Assembly: GCA_910575475.1 (NCBI GenBank)
Contig: CAJTGD010000029.1
Location: forward strand, 17,331 to 81,330
DNA: 64,000 bases
Direction: 5' to 3'
From: Lachnospiraceae bacterium
GTDB lineage: Bacteria > Bacillota > Clostridia > Lachnospirales > Lachnospiraceae
Under the pieces are notes generated by a model. It was given only the letters and a program-made list of their open reading frames with translations, had not been told where the DNA came from and did no database searches. A program made the translations under genes and the position numbers. Shown piece by piece: positions 53,559 to 63,174 of the stretch. The first letter of the stretch is position 1; each line of letters begins with the position of its first letter.

Positions 53559-54026
53559 ATGATTTGGGAGGCCTTAAAAAAATCCCTGATTGTGAAAGAA
53601 ATGGAAGCAGACTCCTGTGAGGATGTTTTCCGGCAGCTTGGCGGAGCGCTGATCCGTGAAGGCTATGCAAAAAGCACTTATATAGAAGCATTATGTACAA
53701 GGGAAAAGGAGTACCCTACCGGACTGGATATAGAAGGCTTCGGCGTGGCGATCCCCCACACGGATGTAAGCCATGTAAACCAGGCCGCGACGGCCATCGC
53801 GGTGCTGAAAAATCCGGTCACATTTATCCAGATGGGCAGTGATGACGAGGAGGTCAGCGTAAAGCTGGTATTCATGCTGGCAGTGGTAGAACCGAAGGCG
53901 CACATGGAAGAACTACAGAGGATCCTGTCTATTATTCAGGATAAGGCAGTATTGGAACAGATCGCAGAAGCACAAGACGAAGAAACGATGATTGAGATTA
54001 TAAAAGAAAAGGAGAATTCATTATGA
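53559..54026 (+). CDS. PTS EIIA component (galactitol/fructose type)
   Basis: 155 residues. PTS_EIIA_2 domain that receives phosphate from HPr and passes it to EIIB. The phosphorylated His67 lies in GVAIPHTDVSHV, preceded by TREKEYPTGLDIEGFG. AGAGGAGGCAG precedes the ATG. It overlaps the EIIB gene by four bases. It appears intact although the EIIC that would carry the sugar is broken. Confidence 0.93.
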   Translation: MIWEALKKSLIVKEMEADSCEDVFRQLGGALIREGYAKSTYIEALCTREKEYPTGLDIEGFGVAIPHTDVSHVNQAATAIAVLKNPVTFIQMGSDDEEVSVKLVFMLAVVEPKAHMEELQRILSIIQDKAVLEQIAEAQDEETMIEIIKEKENSL

Positions 54027-54307
54027 AAAAGAAAGTGATCGTAGCATGCGGCGGAGTAGTAGCAACTTCAACAATCGCGGCAAATAAAGTAGTGGAACTT
54101 TGCAAAAAGAACGGGATCGACGTGGAGATCTGCCAGATCCAGATCTTGGAGATCGAATCCAACCTTTCCGGGGCGGTTCTGATCGTGCCTACCTCCAAGG
54201 TAAAGAGAGATTACGGAATCCCGGTGATCACAGGCATGCCCTTTATATCCGGAGTCGGTGTGGAGAAGACAGAGGCAGCGATCCTGAAGGTGCTGCAGGG
54301 AGAGTAA
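54023..54307 (+). CDS. PTS EIIB component (galactitol type)
   Basis: 94 residues. EIIB-Gat fold with the phosphocysteine in VIVACGGVVATSTIAANKV (Cys9). It accepts phosphate from EIIA. Intact and coupled to EIIA (ATGA overlap). The downstream EIIC is truncated, so this domain probably has no transport function in this strain unless an EIIC is supplied elsewhere. Confidence 0.93.
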   Translation: MKKKVIVACGGVVATSTIAANKVVELCKKNGIDVEICQIQILEIESNLSGAVLIVPTSKVKRDYGIPVITGMPFISGVGVEKTEAAILKVLQGE

Positions 54308-54319
54308 AGGAGGAAAAAA

Positions 54320-54496
54320 ATGCTGAAAGCAATTTCTGACGCGATCCAGTATGTGATTGATATGGGAGCATCTGTCATGCTGCCGATCGTGATCGCGGTG
54401 ATCAGTGTATGTATTGGGGTAAAAGTAGGGAAGGCTATCCGCTCCGGCCTGATGATCGGTGTGGGCGCTTTCAGTTGCGCTCTTCCGGAATTATGA
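54320..54496 (+). pseudogene. Truncated galactitol-type PTS EIIC (first about 50 residues)
   Basis: The ATG after AAAGGAGG starts MLKAISDAIQYVIDMGASVM and continues to RSGLMIGVG, the beginning of a GatC-type permease that should be about 420-450 residues. After codon 50 the frame runs into AFSCALPEL and a stop. The DNA after GGTGTGGGCG is the 3' end of a pfkB-family kinase gene in another frame, so the rest of EIIC and the start of the kinase gene are deleted. Confidence 0.85.
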
Positions 54497-54634
54497 ACCG
54501 GAGAAAGCGCTGCAGTTTGCGGTGGCGGTCGCTTCCGCGAATGCGATGTCCCCAAGCACCGGGTATTTTGACCCGGATGTTTACGCAAAACTGGTCGATC
54601 AAGTAAAGATTACGAAAATAGAAGGAGGCTCATT

Positions 54635-54644
<10 letters not shown>
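54465..54644 (+). pseudogene. Remnant 3' end of a PfkB-family sugar-phosphate kinase (tagatose-6-P/1-phosphofructokinase type)
   Basis: In the frame after the EIIC junction the protein reads ALSVALFRNYEPEKALQFAV, then AVASANAMSPSTGYFDPDVY, the C-terminal helix region of LacC/FruK-type kinases. About 250 N-terminal residues, including the substrate site and catalytic Asp, are missing. It has no start codon or ribosome site of its own. Its 3' end and the next ribosome site (GGAGG) are intact. Confidence 0.8.
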
Positions 54645-55073
<429 letters not shown>

Positions 55074-55191
55074 TACGGCACGGGACGGACAGATCAATAA
55101 GTGACAAATGAACAAAAATCGTTTATAATAGGTAACTGTAACGTAAAATATTGACGGAAGCCTTAACTTTATATGCAGAGATGGTGAGGAT

Positions 55192-55785
55192 ATGGAAGAT
55201 TTTATATGGGAAATTCAGGATTTCAGGCATTTAAACTGGTCTGATACAAAATTATCTCCGGGAACTCCCGGATGTTTTTTAAAAGCATATGAAGAACAAA
55301 ACGGACAGAGATACTATTATAAATTGTCCAATTATGACAGCTACAGAGGTGTATTCGGGCACGAATGTATCAATGAACTCATTGTGTCAAGACTTTTGGA
55401 GATATTGCAGATACCGCATTTACATTACCAATTGCTGCATGCTCTGATCTGTATCGATGGAAAAGATCAGGCGCGTCCGGCACCGCTGTTTGACCAGGGA
55501 ATTTCCCTGCTGTTTTCCTGCTACGGAAATATAGAAAGTATACGGAAATATGACATTCTGGAAGATAAGGCAGTGAATAACTTTATAGGCTCAAAGTCTT
55601 CGGAGTATAATCTCCGTTTTATCCCAAAGGGATTGCATTGGTTTGACGGGAGACTGCGGGAGCATGACAGAGAGAAGCTGTTAAGCGGTCTGGATGGCGT
55701 ACTGCATGCGGAGCATCTGGAAAAAATCTGGAATATGTTATGGAAGAGGTGGGAAAGATATGTACAGATTTGCGGTGAAGAATAG
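55192..55785 (+). CDS. HipA-like protein lacking the catalytic loop (probable internal deletion)
   Basis: 197 residues. Residues 28-90 resemble a kinase N-lobe: GCFLKAYEEQNGQRYYYKLS (Lys44), SYRGVFGHECINELIVSRLL (Glu58), HYQLLHALICIDG. Residues 97-145 resemble the part that begins at the metal-binding Asp: APLFDQGISLLFSCYGN (Asp101). The segment between, which in the HipA-like gene at 50401 contains SNTDRHYNN, is absent: IDGKDQ runs straight into ARPAPLFDQG. The reading frame is preserved. Overlaps the next gene by 26 bases. It is probably inactive as a kinase. Confidence 0.75.
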   Translation: MEDFIWEIQDFRHLNWSDTKLSPGTPGCFLKAYEEQNGQRYYYKLSNYDSYRGVFGHECINELIVSRLLEILQIPHLHYQLLHALICIDGKDQARPAPLFDQGISLLFSCYGNIESIRKYDILEDKAVNNFIGSKSSEYNLRFIPKGLHWFDGRLREHDREKLLSGLDGVLHAEHLEKIWNMLWKRWERYVQICGEE

Positions 55786-56110
55786 ATTTTATCATGATAA
55801 AACCGTTGCATATTTGTTATACGATGAGATGAAGAGGGAGTACCAGATTGAAATACCGGATGATGTAAAAAGTGTGGAAGCGTCTCTGATCATAGCAGAT
55901 TTTATAAAAAAGGGACAGCGCCGGATCGGGAAAGAATGGAGCCTGCGCTGGGTAAAGCAGCGGGTGATCCCGCCGGAAAGACAGAATATCGGACAGATCC
56001 TCCGTGAGAACCATATGAAATATTATGATGAATTTCCATTGCTGCTCATGAATCAGGGAAGAAGCTGTCATGATGAGTGTTATCTTGTGGAGGTTACGGA
56101 CAGTAATTAA
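55760..56110 (+). CDS. Small protein overlapping the HipA-like gene, unknown function
   Basis: 116 residues from the ATG after AGGTGGGAAAGAT, overlapping the upstream gene by 26 bases, so coupled to it. Basic middle (KKGQRRIGKEWSLRWVKQRV) and a Cys/His-containing end (NQGRSCHDECYLVEV). It is not similar by eye to the small gene beside the first HipA-like kinase (51692). Followed by a terminator. Confidence 0.7.
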   Translation: MYRFAVKNRFYHDKTVAYLLYDEMKREYQIEIPDDVKSVEASLIIADFIKKGQRRIGKEWSLRWVKQRVIPPERQNIGQILRENHMKYYDEFPLLLMNQGRSCHDECYLVEVTDSN

Positions 56111-56149
56111 CGATCGATGTTTTTGATATAGAATAAAGTACGAAACAGT

Positions 56150-56196
56150 AAAAAGGCTTTTGGCGGTAAGAAATACCATCAAAAGCCTTTGCTTTT
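56150..56196 (+). terminator. Intrinsic terminator
   Basis: AAAGGCTTTTG pairs with CAAAAGCCTTT around a 19-base loop, then GCTTTT. It ends the HipA-like pair. The 357-base gap 56111-56467 consists of this terminator and the repeats at 56252. Confidence 0.85.
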
Positions 56197-56251
56197 ATGA
56201 GCGGGAAATCAACAACGCCGGGAAAACAACTTGAAAAACTTTTAAATCTTG

Positions 56252-56400
56252 TTATAATAGGAATTGCGCTGATGCGCCAAGCAGGTCATCAATTTTCTTA
56301 CGAAAATTGGTGACAAATTATAATAAGTATTGCGCTGAAGCGCGAGCAGGTCATCAATTTTCTGCGAAAATTGGTGACAAATTATAATAGGAATTACGCT
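56252..56400 (+). repeat. Tandem promoter-like repeat (family C), two and a half units of about 65 bp
   Basis: Unit 1 56252-56317, unit 2 56318-56381, partial unit 3 from 56382. Each begins TTATAATA(G/A)G(A/T)ATT(G/A)CGCT, which contains a TATAAT -10 box; full units go on with a GCGC hairpin, AGCAGG, and the stem TCATCAATTTTC / GAAAATTGGTGA. TTGAAA (56231) lies 16 bases before the first TATAAT. A related single unit carries the promoter at 31637. They sit directly before the topoisomerase genes. Confidence 0.85.
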
Positions 56401-56467
56401 AATCAGGAATATCGGAAAGAAGAAAGTATTTATTTTCATAGACAGGTTTTGAAAAAGGAGAGTCTTT

Positions 56468-58390
56468 ATGAGTAAGCAGAATACATACGATGCGGACAGC
56501 ATCGCGGTATTGGAGGGGCTGGAAGCGGTCAGGAAGCGGCCGGGCATGTATATCGGCAGTGTGTCCACCAAGGGACTGAACCATCTGATCTACGAGATCG
56601 TGGACAATGCGGTGGATGAACATCTGGCAGGCTTCTGCTCGGAGATTCATGTCACATTGGAAAAGGACGGTTCCGCCACGGTCGAGGATAACGGCCGGGG
56701 CGTGCCGGTGGGGATGCACCAGAAGGGAATCTCCGCCGCCCGTCTGGTCTATACCACGCTGCATGCGGGGGGAAAGTTTGACGATTCGGTCTATAAGACG
56801 AGCGGCGGTCTTCACGGAGTGGGTTCCTCCGTGGTCAATGCGCTGTCCAACCACATGGATGTCTGGATCAGCCGGGAGGGGGCAATCCACCATGACCGAT
56901 ACGAGAAAGGGATCCCGGTGATCGAGCTGGAAGAGGGACTCCTTCCCATTGTGGGAAAGACGAGAAAAACCGGTACGAAGATCAATTTCCTGCCCGACGA
57001 TACGATTTTTGAAAAGACCCGCTTCCGGGCGGAGGAGGTCAAGAGCAGGATGCACGAGACAGCCTATCTGAATCCCAGGCTTACCATCGTATTTGACGAC
57101 AAACGTCCGGAATCGCCGGAGCATGTGGTATTTCATGAGCCGGACGGGATCATGGGATTTATCCGGGAGCTGAATCAGAAAAAGGAAGCCTTGCATGATC
57201 CCATTTATTTTAAAGGAGAGTCCGAGGGTATTGAGGTGGAAGTGGCATTGCAGTATGTCAATGAGTTCCATGAAAATGTGCTGGGCTTCTGCAATAATAT
57301 TTTCAATTCAGAGGGCGGCACCCACCTGACCGGATTCAAGACGACCTTTACCACGGTGATGAACCAGTATGCGAGGGAGCTGGGGATCCTGAAGGAAAAG
57401 GACGCCAATTTTACCGGGGCAGATATCCGAAACGGTATGACGGCGATCGTATCCATCAAGCATCCGGATCCCCGTTTCGAGGGTCAGACCAAGACCAAGC
57501 TGGACAACCCGGATGCGGCAAAGGCGGCGGGAAAGGTGACCGGAGACGAGATCGTCCTGTATTTTGACCGGAACCTGGAGACCTTGAAGACCGTTCTGTC
57601 CAGCGCGGAGAAGGCGGCCAAGATCCGTAAGACCGAGGAAAAGGCCAAGACCAACCTGCTGACAAAGCAGAAGTATTCCTTTGACAGCAACGGAAAGCTG
57701 GCCAACTGCGAGAGCCGCGACCCGAAGAAATGTGAGATCTTTATCGTGGAGGGAGATTCCGCCGGGGGTTCCGCAAAGACGGCCCGGAACCGGAACTATC
57801 AGGCCATCCTGCCTATCCGAGGGAAAATCTTGAACGTGGAGAAGGCCAGCATCGACAAAGTGCTTGCAAACGCGGAGATCAAGACCATGATCAATGCCTT
57901 CGGATGCGGATTTTCCGAAGGCTATGGAAATGACTTTGACATCACGAAGCTGCGCTATGACAAGATCATCATCATGGCCGATGCGGACGTGGACGGGGCA
58001 CATATTTCCACCCTGTTATTGACCTTGTTCTATCGGTTCATGCCGGAGCTGATTTACGAAGGCCATGTCTATATTGCCATGCCTCCGCTGTATAAAGCCA
58101 TGCCGAAGAAGGGGGAGGAGGAATACCTCTACGACGATGCCGCACTGGAACGGTATCGGAAGACCCATGACGGCGGATTTACCCTGCAGAGGTACAAAGG
58201 TCTTGGGGAGATGGATGCCCAGCAGCTCTGGGAAACCACACTGGATCCGGAGAACCGGCTCTTGAAGCTGGTGGAGATTGAGGATGCAAGAATGGCATCC
58301 GGCGTCACGGAGATGCTGATGGGAACGGAGGTGCCGCCGAGACGGGCATTTATCTATGAAAATGCCACCGAGGCGGAGCTGGATATTTGA
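56468..58390 (+). CDS. Type IIA topoisomerase subunit B (ParE/GyrB)
   Basis: 640 residues. GHKL ATPase domain with YEIVDNAVDEHLAG (near 38-51), DNGRGVPVGMH (near 75) and GGLHGVGSSVVNALS (near 114), a transducer domain, and the TOPRIM domain with EGDSAGGSAK (near 429) and DADVDGAHI (near 503), ending PPRRAFIYENATEAELDI. AAAAAGGAGAG precedes the ATG. It pairs with the subunit A gene 83 bases downstream. Whether this pair works as gyrase or topoisomerase IV needs comparison with the other pair expected in the genome. Confidence 0.92.
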   Translation: MSKQNTYDADSIAVLEGLEAVRKRPGMYIGSVSTKGLNHLIYEIVDNAVDEHLAGFCSEIHVTLEKDGSATVEDNGRGVPVGMHQKGISAARLVYTTLHAGGKFDDSVYKTSGGLHGVGSSVVNALSNHMDVWISREGAIHHDRYEKGIPVIELEEGLLPIVGKTRKTGTKINFLPDDTIFEKTRFRAEEVKSRMHETAYLNPRLTIVFDDKRPESPEHVVFHEPDGIMGFIRELNQKKEALHDPIYFKGESEGIEVEVALQYVNEFHENVLGFCNNIFNSEGGTHLTGFKTTFTTVMNQYARELGILKEKDANFTGADIRNGMTAIVSIKHPDPRFEGQTKTKLDNPDAAKAAGKVTGDEIVLYFDRNLETLKTVLSSAEKAAKIRKTEEKAKTNLLTKQKYSFDSNGKLANCESRDPKKCEIFIVEGDSAGGSAKTARNRNYQAILPIRGKILNVEKASIDKVLANAEIKTMINAFGCGFSEGYGNDFDITKLRYDKIIIMADADVDGAHISTLLLTLFYRFMPELIYEGHVYIAMPPLYKAMPKKGEEEYLYDDAALERYRKTHDGGFTLQRYKGLGEMDAQQLWETTLDPENRLLKLVEIEDARMASGVTEMLMGTEVPPRRAFIYENATEAELDI

Positions 58391-58473
58391 TCGAAGTATG
58401 CTCACGGCCGATTTATCTGGCGTTTAGGGACAGTTCCATAGTATAACTGTTCAGAGCAGGATAGGAGAGAACT

Positions 58474-60717
58474 ATGAGTAATGAACCACAGATCATCCGG
58501 ACCGAGTATTCGGACCTGATGAAAAAATCATATATCGATTATGCCATGAGCGTGATCATTGCCAGGGCTCTGCCGGATGTCCGGGACGGGCTGAAGCCGG
58601 TCCAGCGCAGGACTCTCTATGACATGCATGAGCTGGGGATCCGGTATGACCGGCCCTATCGAAAATGCGCCCGTATCGTGGGGGATACCATGGGTAAATA
58701 CCATCCCCACGGCGACAGCTCCATCTATGAAGCGCTGGTGGTGATGGCACAGGAATTTAAGAAGGGCATGATCCTTGTGGACGGCCACGGCAATTTCGGT
58801 TCCATCGAAGGGGATGGGGCCGCGGCCATGCGTTATACGGAGGCCCGGCTCTCAAAGTTTACCCAGGAGGCGTACCTGTCCGACCTGGATAAAAATGTGG
58901 TAGATTTCGGCCCCAATTTTGACGAGACAGAGAAGGAACCGCTGGTGCTCCCGGTGCGTGTACCCAACCTTCTGATCAACGGCGCGGAGGGCATTGCGGT
59001 GGGAATGGCCACCAGCATTCCCACCCATAACCTGTGCGAGGTGATCGATGCGGTCAAGGCTTATATGAAGAATGACGAGATCAGCACCAAACAGCTCATG
59101 CGCTATGTAAAAGGACCGGATTTCCCCACCGGAGGGATCGTGGTGAATAAGGACGAGCTGCTGAATATCTACGAGACCGGCCAGGGGAAGATCAAGCTGC
59201 GGGGCAAGGTGGAGACTGAGGAACTCAAAGGCGGCAAGAAACAGCTTGTCATCACGGAGATCCCCTACACCATGATCGGAAGCGGGATCGGAAAATTTCT
59301 CAATGATGTGGCCGGCCTTGTGGAGACGAAAAAGACGACGGATATCGTGGACATTTCCAACCAGTCCTCCAAGGAAGGTATCCGGATCGTGCTGGAGCTG
59401 AAAAAGGGCGCAGATGTCGAAAACCTGAAAAATATGCTCTACAAGAAGACCCGGCTGGAGGATACCTTTGGCGTCAATATGCTGGCCGTGGCAAACGGCA
59501 GGCCGGAGACACTGGGGCTGAAAGCGATCATCGAGCATCACGTGGATTTCCAGTTTGAACTGGCTACGAGAAAATATAAGACCCTCCTTGCCAAGGAGCT
59601 GGAGCGCAAGGAGGTTCAGGAAGGGCTGATCAAGGCCTGTGACGTGATCGACCTGATCATCGAGATCCTTCGGGGAAGCAAGTCCGTGAAGGACGCGAGA
59701 AACTGTCTGGTCAACGGTGTCACCGACAACATCAAGTTCAAGTCCGGCATTTCCAAAAAGATGGCGGCCATGCTCCGGTTTACCGAGCGGCAGGCGACGG
59801 CGATCCTGGAAATGCGCCTGTACAAGCTGATCGGCCTGGAAATCGAGGCGCTGCAGAAGGAGCATGAGGAAACGCTGAAGCATATCGCGAGATATGAGGA
59901 CATCCTGAATAACTATGATTCCATGGCCCAGGTGATCATGGATGAGCTGGACGCGTTCCGGAAGGAGTACGGAAGGAAGCGGCGCACAGCCATCGAAAAT
60001 GCGGAGGAAGCGGTATTTGAGGAGAAGAAGATCGAAGAGCAGGAAGTGGTCTTTCTGATGGATCGCTTCGGCTATGCGAAAACCGTCGACGTATCCGTAT
60101 ATGAGCGGAACCGGGAGGCAGCGGACAGTGAGAACAAGTATATCATCCACTGCATGAACACCGGGAAGATCTGCATTTTCACGGATACGGGCAAGATGCA
60201 CCAGATCAAGGTCCTGGATCTGCCTTATGGGAAATTCCGGGATAAGGGGACGCCCATCGACAATGTGAGCAATTACGCCAGCGCAGAGGAGCAGATCGTG
60301 ATGGTCTGCGATATGGAGCAGATGCGGTATGCGAAGCTGCTCTTTGCCACCAGGCAGGGGATGATCAAGCGTGTGGAAGGCGCGGAATTCCAGGTGGCGA
60401 AGCGGACGATCGCGGCTACGAAGCTCCAGGAGGAGGACGCGGTGATCTCTGTCCAGGTCGTGACGGAGAACCAGCATGCCGTGCTGCAGACGAAGGGCGG
60501 CTACTTCCTGCGGTTCCCGGCAGCCGAGATCCCGGAGAAGAAAAAAGGAGCCGTAGGCGTCCGGGGCATGAAGCTGCAGAAAAAGGATGAACTGGAAACG
60601 GTGTACCTGTTCGAGGAAGGGACGGAAGCGAAAGGAAAATTCGGAGAGAAGGAGATCATGCTGAACCGGCTGAAGGTGGCGAAGCGGGACGGAACCGGAA
60701 CGAAGAGCAGAGGATAG
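58474..60717 (+). CDS. Type IIA topoisomerase subunit A (ParC/GyrA)
   Basis: 747 residues. DNA breakage-reunion domain with [17 protein letters not shown] (quinolone region near 72-88), catalytic Tyr121 in [22 protein letters not shown] (near 178) and a C-terminal six-blade-like domain from about 520 ([14 protein letters not shown] ... [16 protein letters not shown]). No canonical GyrA box (QRRGGKG) is visible, and the C-terminal domain is compact, favouring a topoisomerase IV-type decatenase over a supercoiling gyrase (inference). At the Ser-type quinolone position the residues are S-S-I-Y. Confidence 0.92.
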   Translation: MSNEPQIIRTEYSDLMKKSYIDYAMSVIIARALPDVRDGLKPVQRRTLYDMHELGIRYDRPYRKCARIVGDTMGKYHPHGDSSIYEALVVMAQEFKKGMILVDGHGNFGSIEGDGAAAMRYTEARLSKFTQEAYLSDLDKNVVDFGPNFDETEKEPLVLPVRVPNLLINGAEGIAVGMATSIPTHNLCEVIDAVKAYMKNDEISTKQLMRYVKGPDFPTGGIVVNKDELLNIYETGQGKIKLRGKVETEELKGGKKQLVITEIPYTMIGSGIGKFLNDVAGLVETKKTTDIVDISNQSSKEGIRIVLELKKGADVENLKNMLYKKTRLEDTFGVNMLAVANGRPETLGLKAIIEHHVDFQFELATRKYKTLLAKELERKEVQEGLIKACDVIDLIIEILRGSKSVKDARNCLVNGVTDNIKFKSGISKKMAAMLRFTERQATAILEMRLYKLIGLEIEALQKEHEETLKHIARYEDILNNYDSMAQVIMDELDAFRKEYGRKRRTAIENAEEAVFEEKKIEEQEVVFLMDRFGYAKTVDVSVYERNREAADSENKYIIHCMNTGKICIFTDTGKMHQIKVLDLPYGKFRDKGTPIDNVSNYASAEEQIVMVCDMEQMRYAKLLFATRQGMIKRVEGAEFQVAKRTIAATKLQEEDAVISVQVVTENQHAVLQTKGGYFLRFPAAEIPEKKKGAVGVRGMKLQKKDELETVYLFEEGTEAKGKFGEKEIMLNRLKVAKRDGTGTKSRG

Positions 60718-60756
60718 GATGCCGGAAAACAGAAAACGGATTGATTTAAGGGGATT

Positions 60757-60801
60757 CAGGCAATGTCTTTCAAAAGAGATATTGCCTGCTTTGTCGTTTT
60801 T
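60757..60801 (+). terminator. Weak terminator-like hairpin after subunit A
   Basis: CAGGCAAT pairs with ATTGCCTG, with inner TCTTT/AAAGA pairing, followed by CTTTGTCGTTTTT. It lies 40 bases after the stop. Confidence 0.55.
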
Positions 60802-60900
60802 ACAATATGGTTACATCAGGCCGATTGAAAAGTGCTCATGCTTATTATAGAATAAAGTCACAACACTTTAGAACAGGGCAGTACGAAAGGATAAAAGACC

Positions 60901-62439
60901 ATGAGCACAAAAAAAGACAACAGGAAAACTGGAGAAGCCTCTCGGAAAAAGAAATCTGCTTTGACCAGAAAGCCGTCTGCCGGGCGGAAATCAATCTCCC
61001 GGAAGAAGCCTGCCGCCGGACAGAAACAGAGTCTCAAGCAGAAACAGACTTCCGGGCAAAAGGTATTTCTGATCGTTTCCGCAGCGGCAGCCGGCTGTCT
61101 GTGCATCGTATATTTGTGTGTTTCGTTCTATTTTATGAAGCACTTCTTTCCGCACACGACCATCAACGGGCAGGATATTTCCGGCCAGACGGCAGAGGCT
61201 GCGGAGACATTTTTTAAAGAGCAGACAGAAAGCTATTCCCTGACGGTGATCGAGAATGAGAACCGGACAGAGACCATCCGCGGCAGTGAGATCTCGCTGA
61301 CCTGCATGGAGATGGATGAGATCCGGGCCATGCTGAAAAAGCAGAATGCCTTCGGATGGCTGCTGAAATTGTGGAGTAAAAAATCATCGGAGGTTCAGGT
61401 GGAGCTGTCCTATGACAGGGCGGCTCTGGAGAAACGGATCCAGTCCCTGGGCGCAGTGACGGCGGAGCAGATCCCGGCGTCCTCGGCCTGTCCGAAATAT
61501 GACGGAAATACCTATGTCATCGAACCGGAATCCTATGGGACTGCCGTCAATATCAATGCGGTAAAGGAATGCATCACCAATTCGGTGCAGACATTTGCGC
61601 CGGAGGTAGATCTGAAACAGGCGGATTGCTACGAAACACCAAAATATACCTCACAGTCCGAGAAGGTAACATCCGCCTGTGAAACATTGAATACCTGCTG
61701 CCGGGCAAGCATTACCTACAATATGGACGTACCTGTGGTGGTGGATAAGGCGCTGATCTCCACCTGGCTGTCCGTGGACGGGGATATGAATGTGACATTG
61801 AATGAGGCGGCTGTCCGGGAGTGGATGCGGGAATTCGGAAAACGCTATGACACGCTGGGAAGCTCCCGCACCTTTACAACGCCGTCTGGAAAAAGCGCGG
61901 AGGTCTCCGGCGGGACCTATGGCTGGTCTGTAGACGAGGACAGAGAAACCGCGCTGCTGATCGAGCACATCAAGAAGGGGGAGGTTCTTGCCAAGGAGCC
62001 GGCCTGGTGCCAGAGGGCGGCAGTACATGGGGCGCAGGACTGGGGCAGCACCTATATCGACGTGGATCTGTCGGCGCAGCACATGTGGTATGTTGTAAAC
62101 GGAGGGATCGGGATGCAGTGCGACGTGGTGACCGGAGCGCCCGAAGAGAGCAAGACCACGCCTGCCGGAGTATACTATATTTCTGAAAAACAGTCGCCCT
62201 CGGTCCTGATCGGGGAGATTCAGGCAGACGGAAATCCGGAATATGAGCAGGAGGTGGACTACTGGATGCGGGTGACCCAGAGCGGGATCGGCTTCCATGA
62301 CGCGGACTGGCAGCCGGCGTTCGGCGGGGATCTGTATCTTTCCAGAGGATCCCACGGATGCATCAATATGTCCAAATACGATGCACAGACCTTGTATTCC
62401 ATGATCGACATGGGGGTGCCTGTAGTGATCCACTACTGA
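60901..62439 (+). CDS. L,D-transpeptidase (YkuD) with N-terminal membrane anchor
   Basis: 512 residues. A very basic N-terminus (1-55, Lys/Arg/Ser-rich) and one membrane segment (about 57-80, FLIVSAAAAGCLCIVYLCV), then PG-binding_4-like repeats (about 90-370), then the YkuD domain (about 385-512) with GIGFHDADW and the active-site SHGCINMSKYDAQ (Cys487). Makes 3-3 peptidoglycan cross-links or links proteins to the wall. Modest ribosome site GAAAGGATAAAAGACC. Confidence 0.93.
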   Translation: MSTKKDNRKTGEASRKKKSALTRKPSAGRKSISRKKPAAGQKQSLKQKQTSGQKVFLIVSAAAAGCLCIVYLCVSFYFMKHFFPHTTINGQDISGQTAEAAETFFKEQTESYSLTVIENENRTETIRGSEISLTCMEMDEIRAMLKKQNAFGWLLKLWSKKSSEVQVELSYDRAALEKRIQSLGAVTAEQIPASSACPKYDGNTYVIEPESYGTAVNINAVKECITNSVQTFAPEVDLKQADCYETPKYTSQSEKVTSACETLNTCCRASITYNMDVPVVVDKALISTWLSVDGDMNVTLNEAAVREWMREFGKRYDTLGSSRTFTTPSGKSAEVSGGTYGWSVDEDRETALLIEHIKKGEVLAKEPAWCQRAAVHGAQDWGSTYIDVDLSAQHMWYVVNGGIGMQCDVVTGAPEESKTTPAGVYYISEKQSPSVLIGEIQADGNPEYEQEVDYWMRVTQSGIGFHDADWQPAFGGDLYLSRGSHGCINMSKYDAQTLYSMIDMGVPVVIHY

Positions 62440-62530
62440 GAATTTGCAGGATATAGATCTGTTTGCAGTTCAGAATATCCGCTGTAAAGCAGCTTTATCT
62501 ACCAGGATCATGATTTTGTAAAAAGCTTTC

Positions 62531-62558
62531 TTGATGTTTAAAGCGGATATGATATAAT
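62531..62558 (+). promoter_or_regulatory. Sigma-A promoter of the two-component pair
   Basis: TTGATG, 16 bases, TATAAT, about 65 bases before the response-regulator start. Confidence 0.8.
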
Positions 62559-62622
62559 CCCTTTGTAGAGAGTCAAAAAACAGGCCTGTAAAGGATAAGG
62601 AATGGACAAGAGGTGTGCTTGC

Positions 62623-63174
62623 ATGAACAGGAAAGAGCAAAAGCTGATTATGATCCTGGAGGATGATGAGGACCTGGCGGAGGGGATCGCGCTGTCCTTA
62701 CAGGGGGAGGAATTGAATTTTGAGATCTGCAGGACCATATCCGAAGCCAGAGACGTGTTAAAGAAGAAGGAATTTGACCTGCTGATCTTTGATATCAACC
62801 TGCCGGACGGAAGCGGGCTGGAGCTTTGCCGGGAAGTGAGGCACATGGTCAAGGTTCCCATCGCGTTACTGACCGCAAAAGATATGGAGCTTGATATCGT
62901 GAAGGGACTGGAAAGCGGGGCCGACGATTATATCACGAAGCCGTTCAGCCTGACAGAACAGAAAATACTGTATTTACTGGTTTCCAATCCAAACAGGATT
63001 TTGACAAGGGAGCGGCTTTTGGACTGGGTATGGTCTGACGGAGCGGAATACGTAGAGGACAATGCGCTGTCTGTCGGAATCCGGCGGCTGAGAGATAAAT
63101 TAGAAGACGATCCTTCCAATCCGGCCCTGATCAAAACAGTCTATGGCAAAGGCTATCTGTGGGAGAGCTTGTGA
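62623..63174 (+). CDS. OmpR-type response regulator with in-frame deletion between receiver and winged helix
   Basis: 183 residues from the ATG at 62623 after AGAGG; ATG 62602 is an alternative. The receiver is normal to GADDYITKPFSL: acidic EDDED, phosphoacceptor LIFDINLPDGSGL, Lys near 106. The sequence then jumps directly to TEQKILYLLVSNPNRILTRE, the recognition half of the winged helix, ending TVYGKGYLWESL. The last receiver helix, the linker and the N-terminal beta-sheet of the DNA-binding domain (about 45 residues; relatives are about 225-230) are missing without frameshift. It overlaps the kinase start by one base (TGATG). Confidence 0.85.
   Translation: MNRKEQKLIMILEDDEDLAEGIALSLQGEELNFEICRTISEARDVLKKKEFDLLIFDINLPDGSGLELCREVRHMVKVPIALLTAKDMELDIVKGLESGADDYITKPFSLTEQKILYLLVSNPNRILTRERLLDWVWSDGAEYVEDNALSVGIRRLRDKLEDDPSNPALIKTVYGKGYLWESL

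Noticed and set aside
56252..56400. Possible CRISPR array
   Set aside because: Units are contiguous without unique spacers, only two and a half copies, and no cas gene is in the window.
56242..56571. Minus-strand frame with a repeated peptide
   Set aside because: The peptide repeat is only the translation of the family C DNA repeat and the topoisomerase start; no start signal.
58852..60477. 541-codon open frame on the minus strand
   Set aside because: Shadow of topoisomerase subunit A; no motif and no ribosome site.
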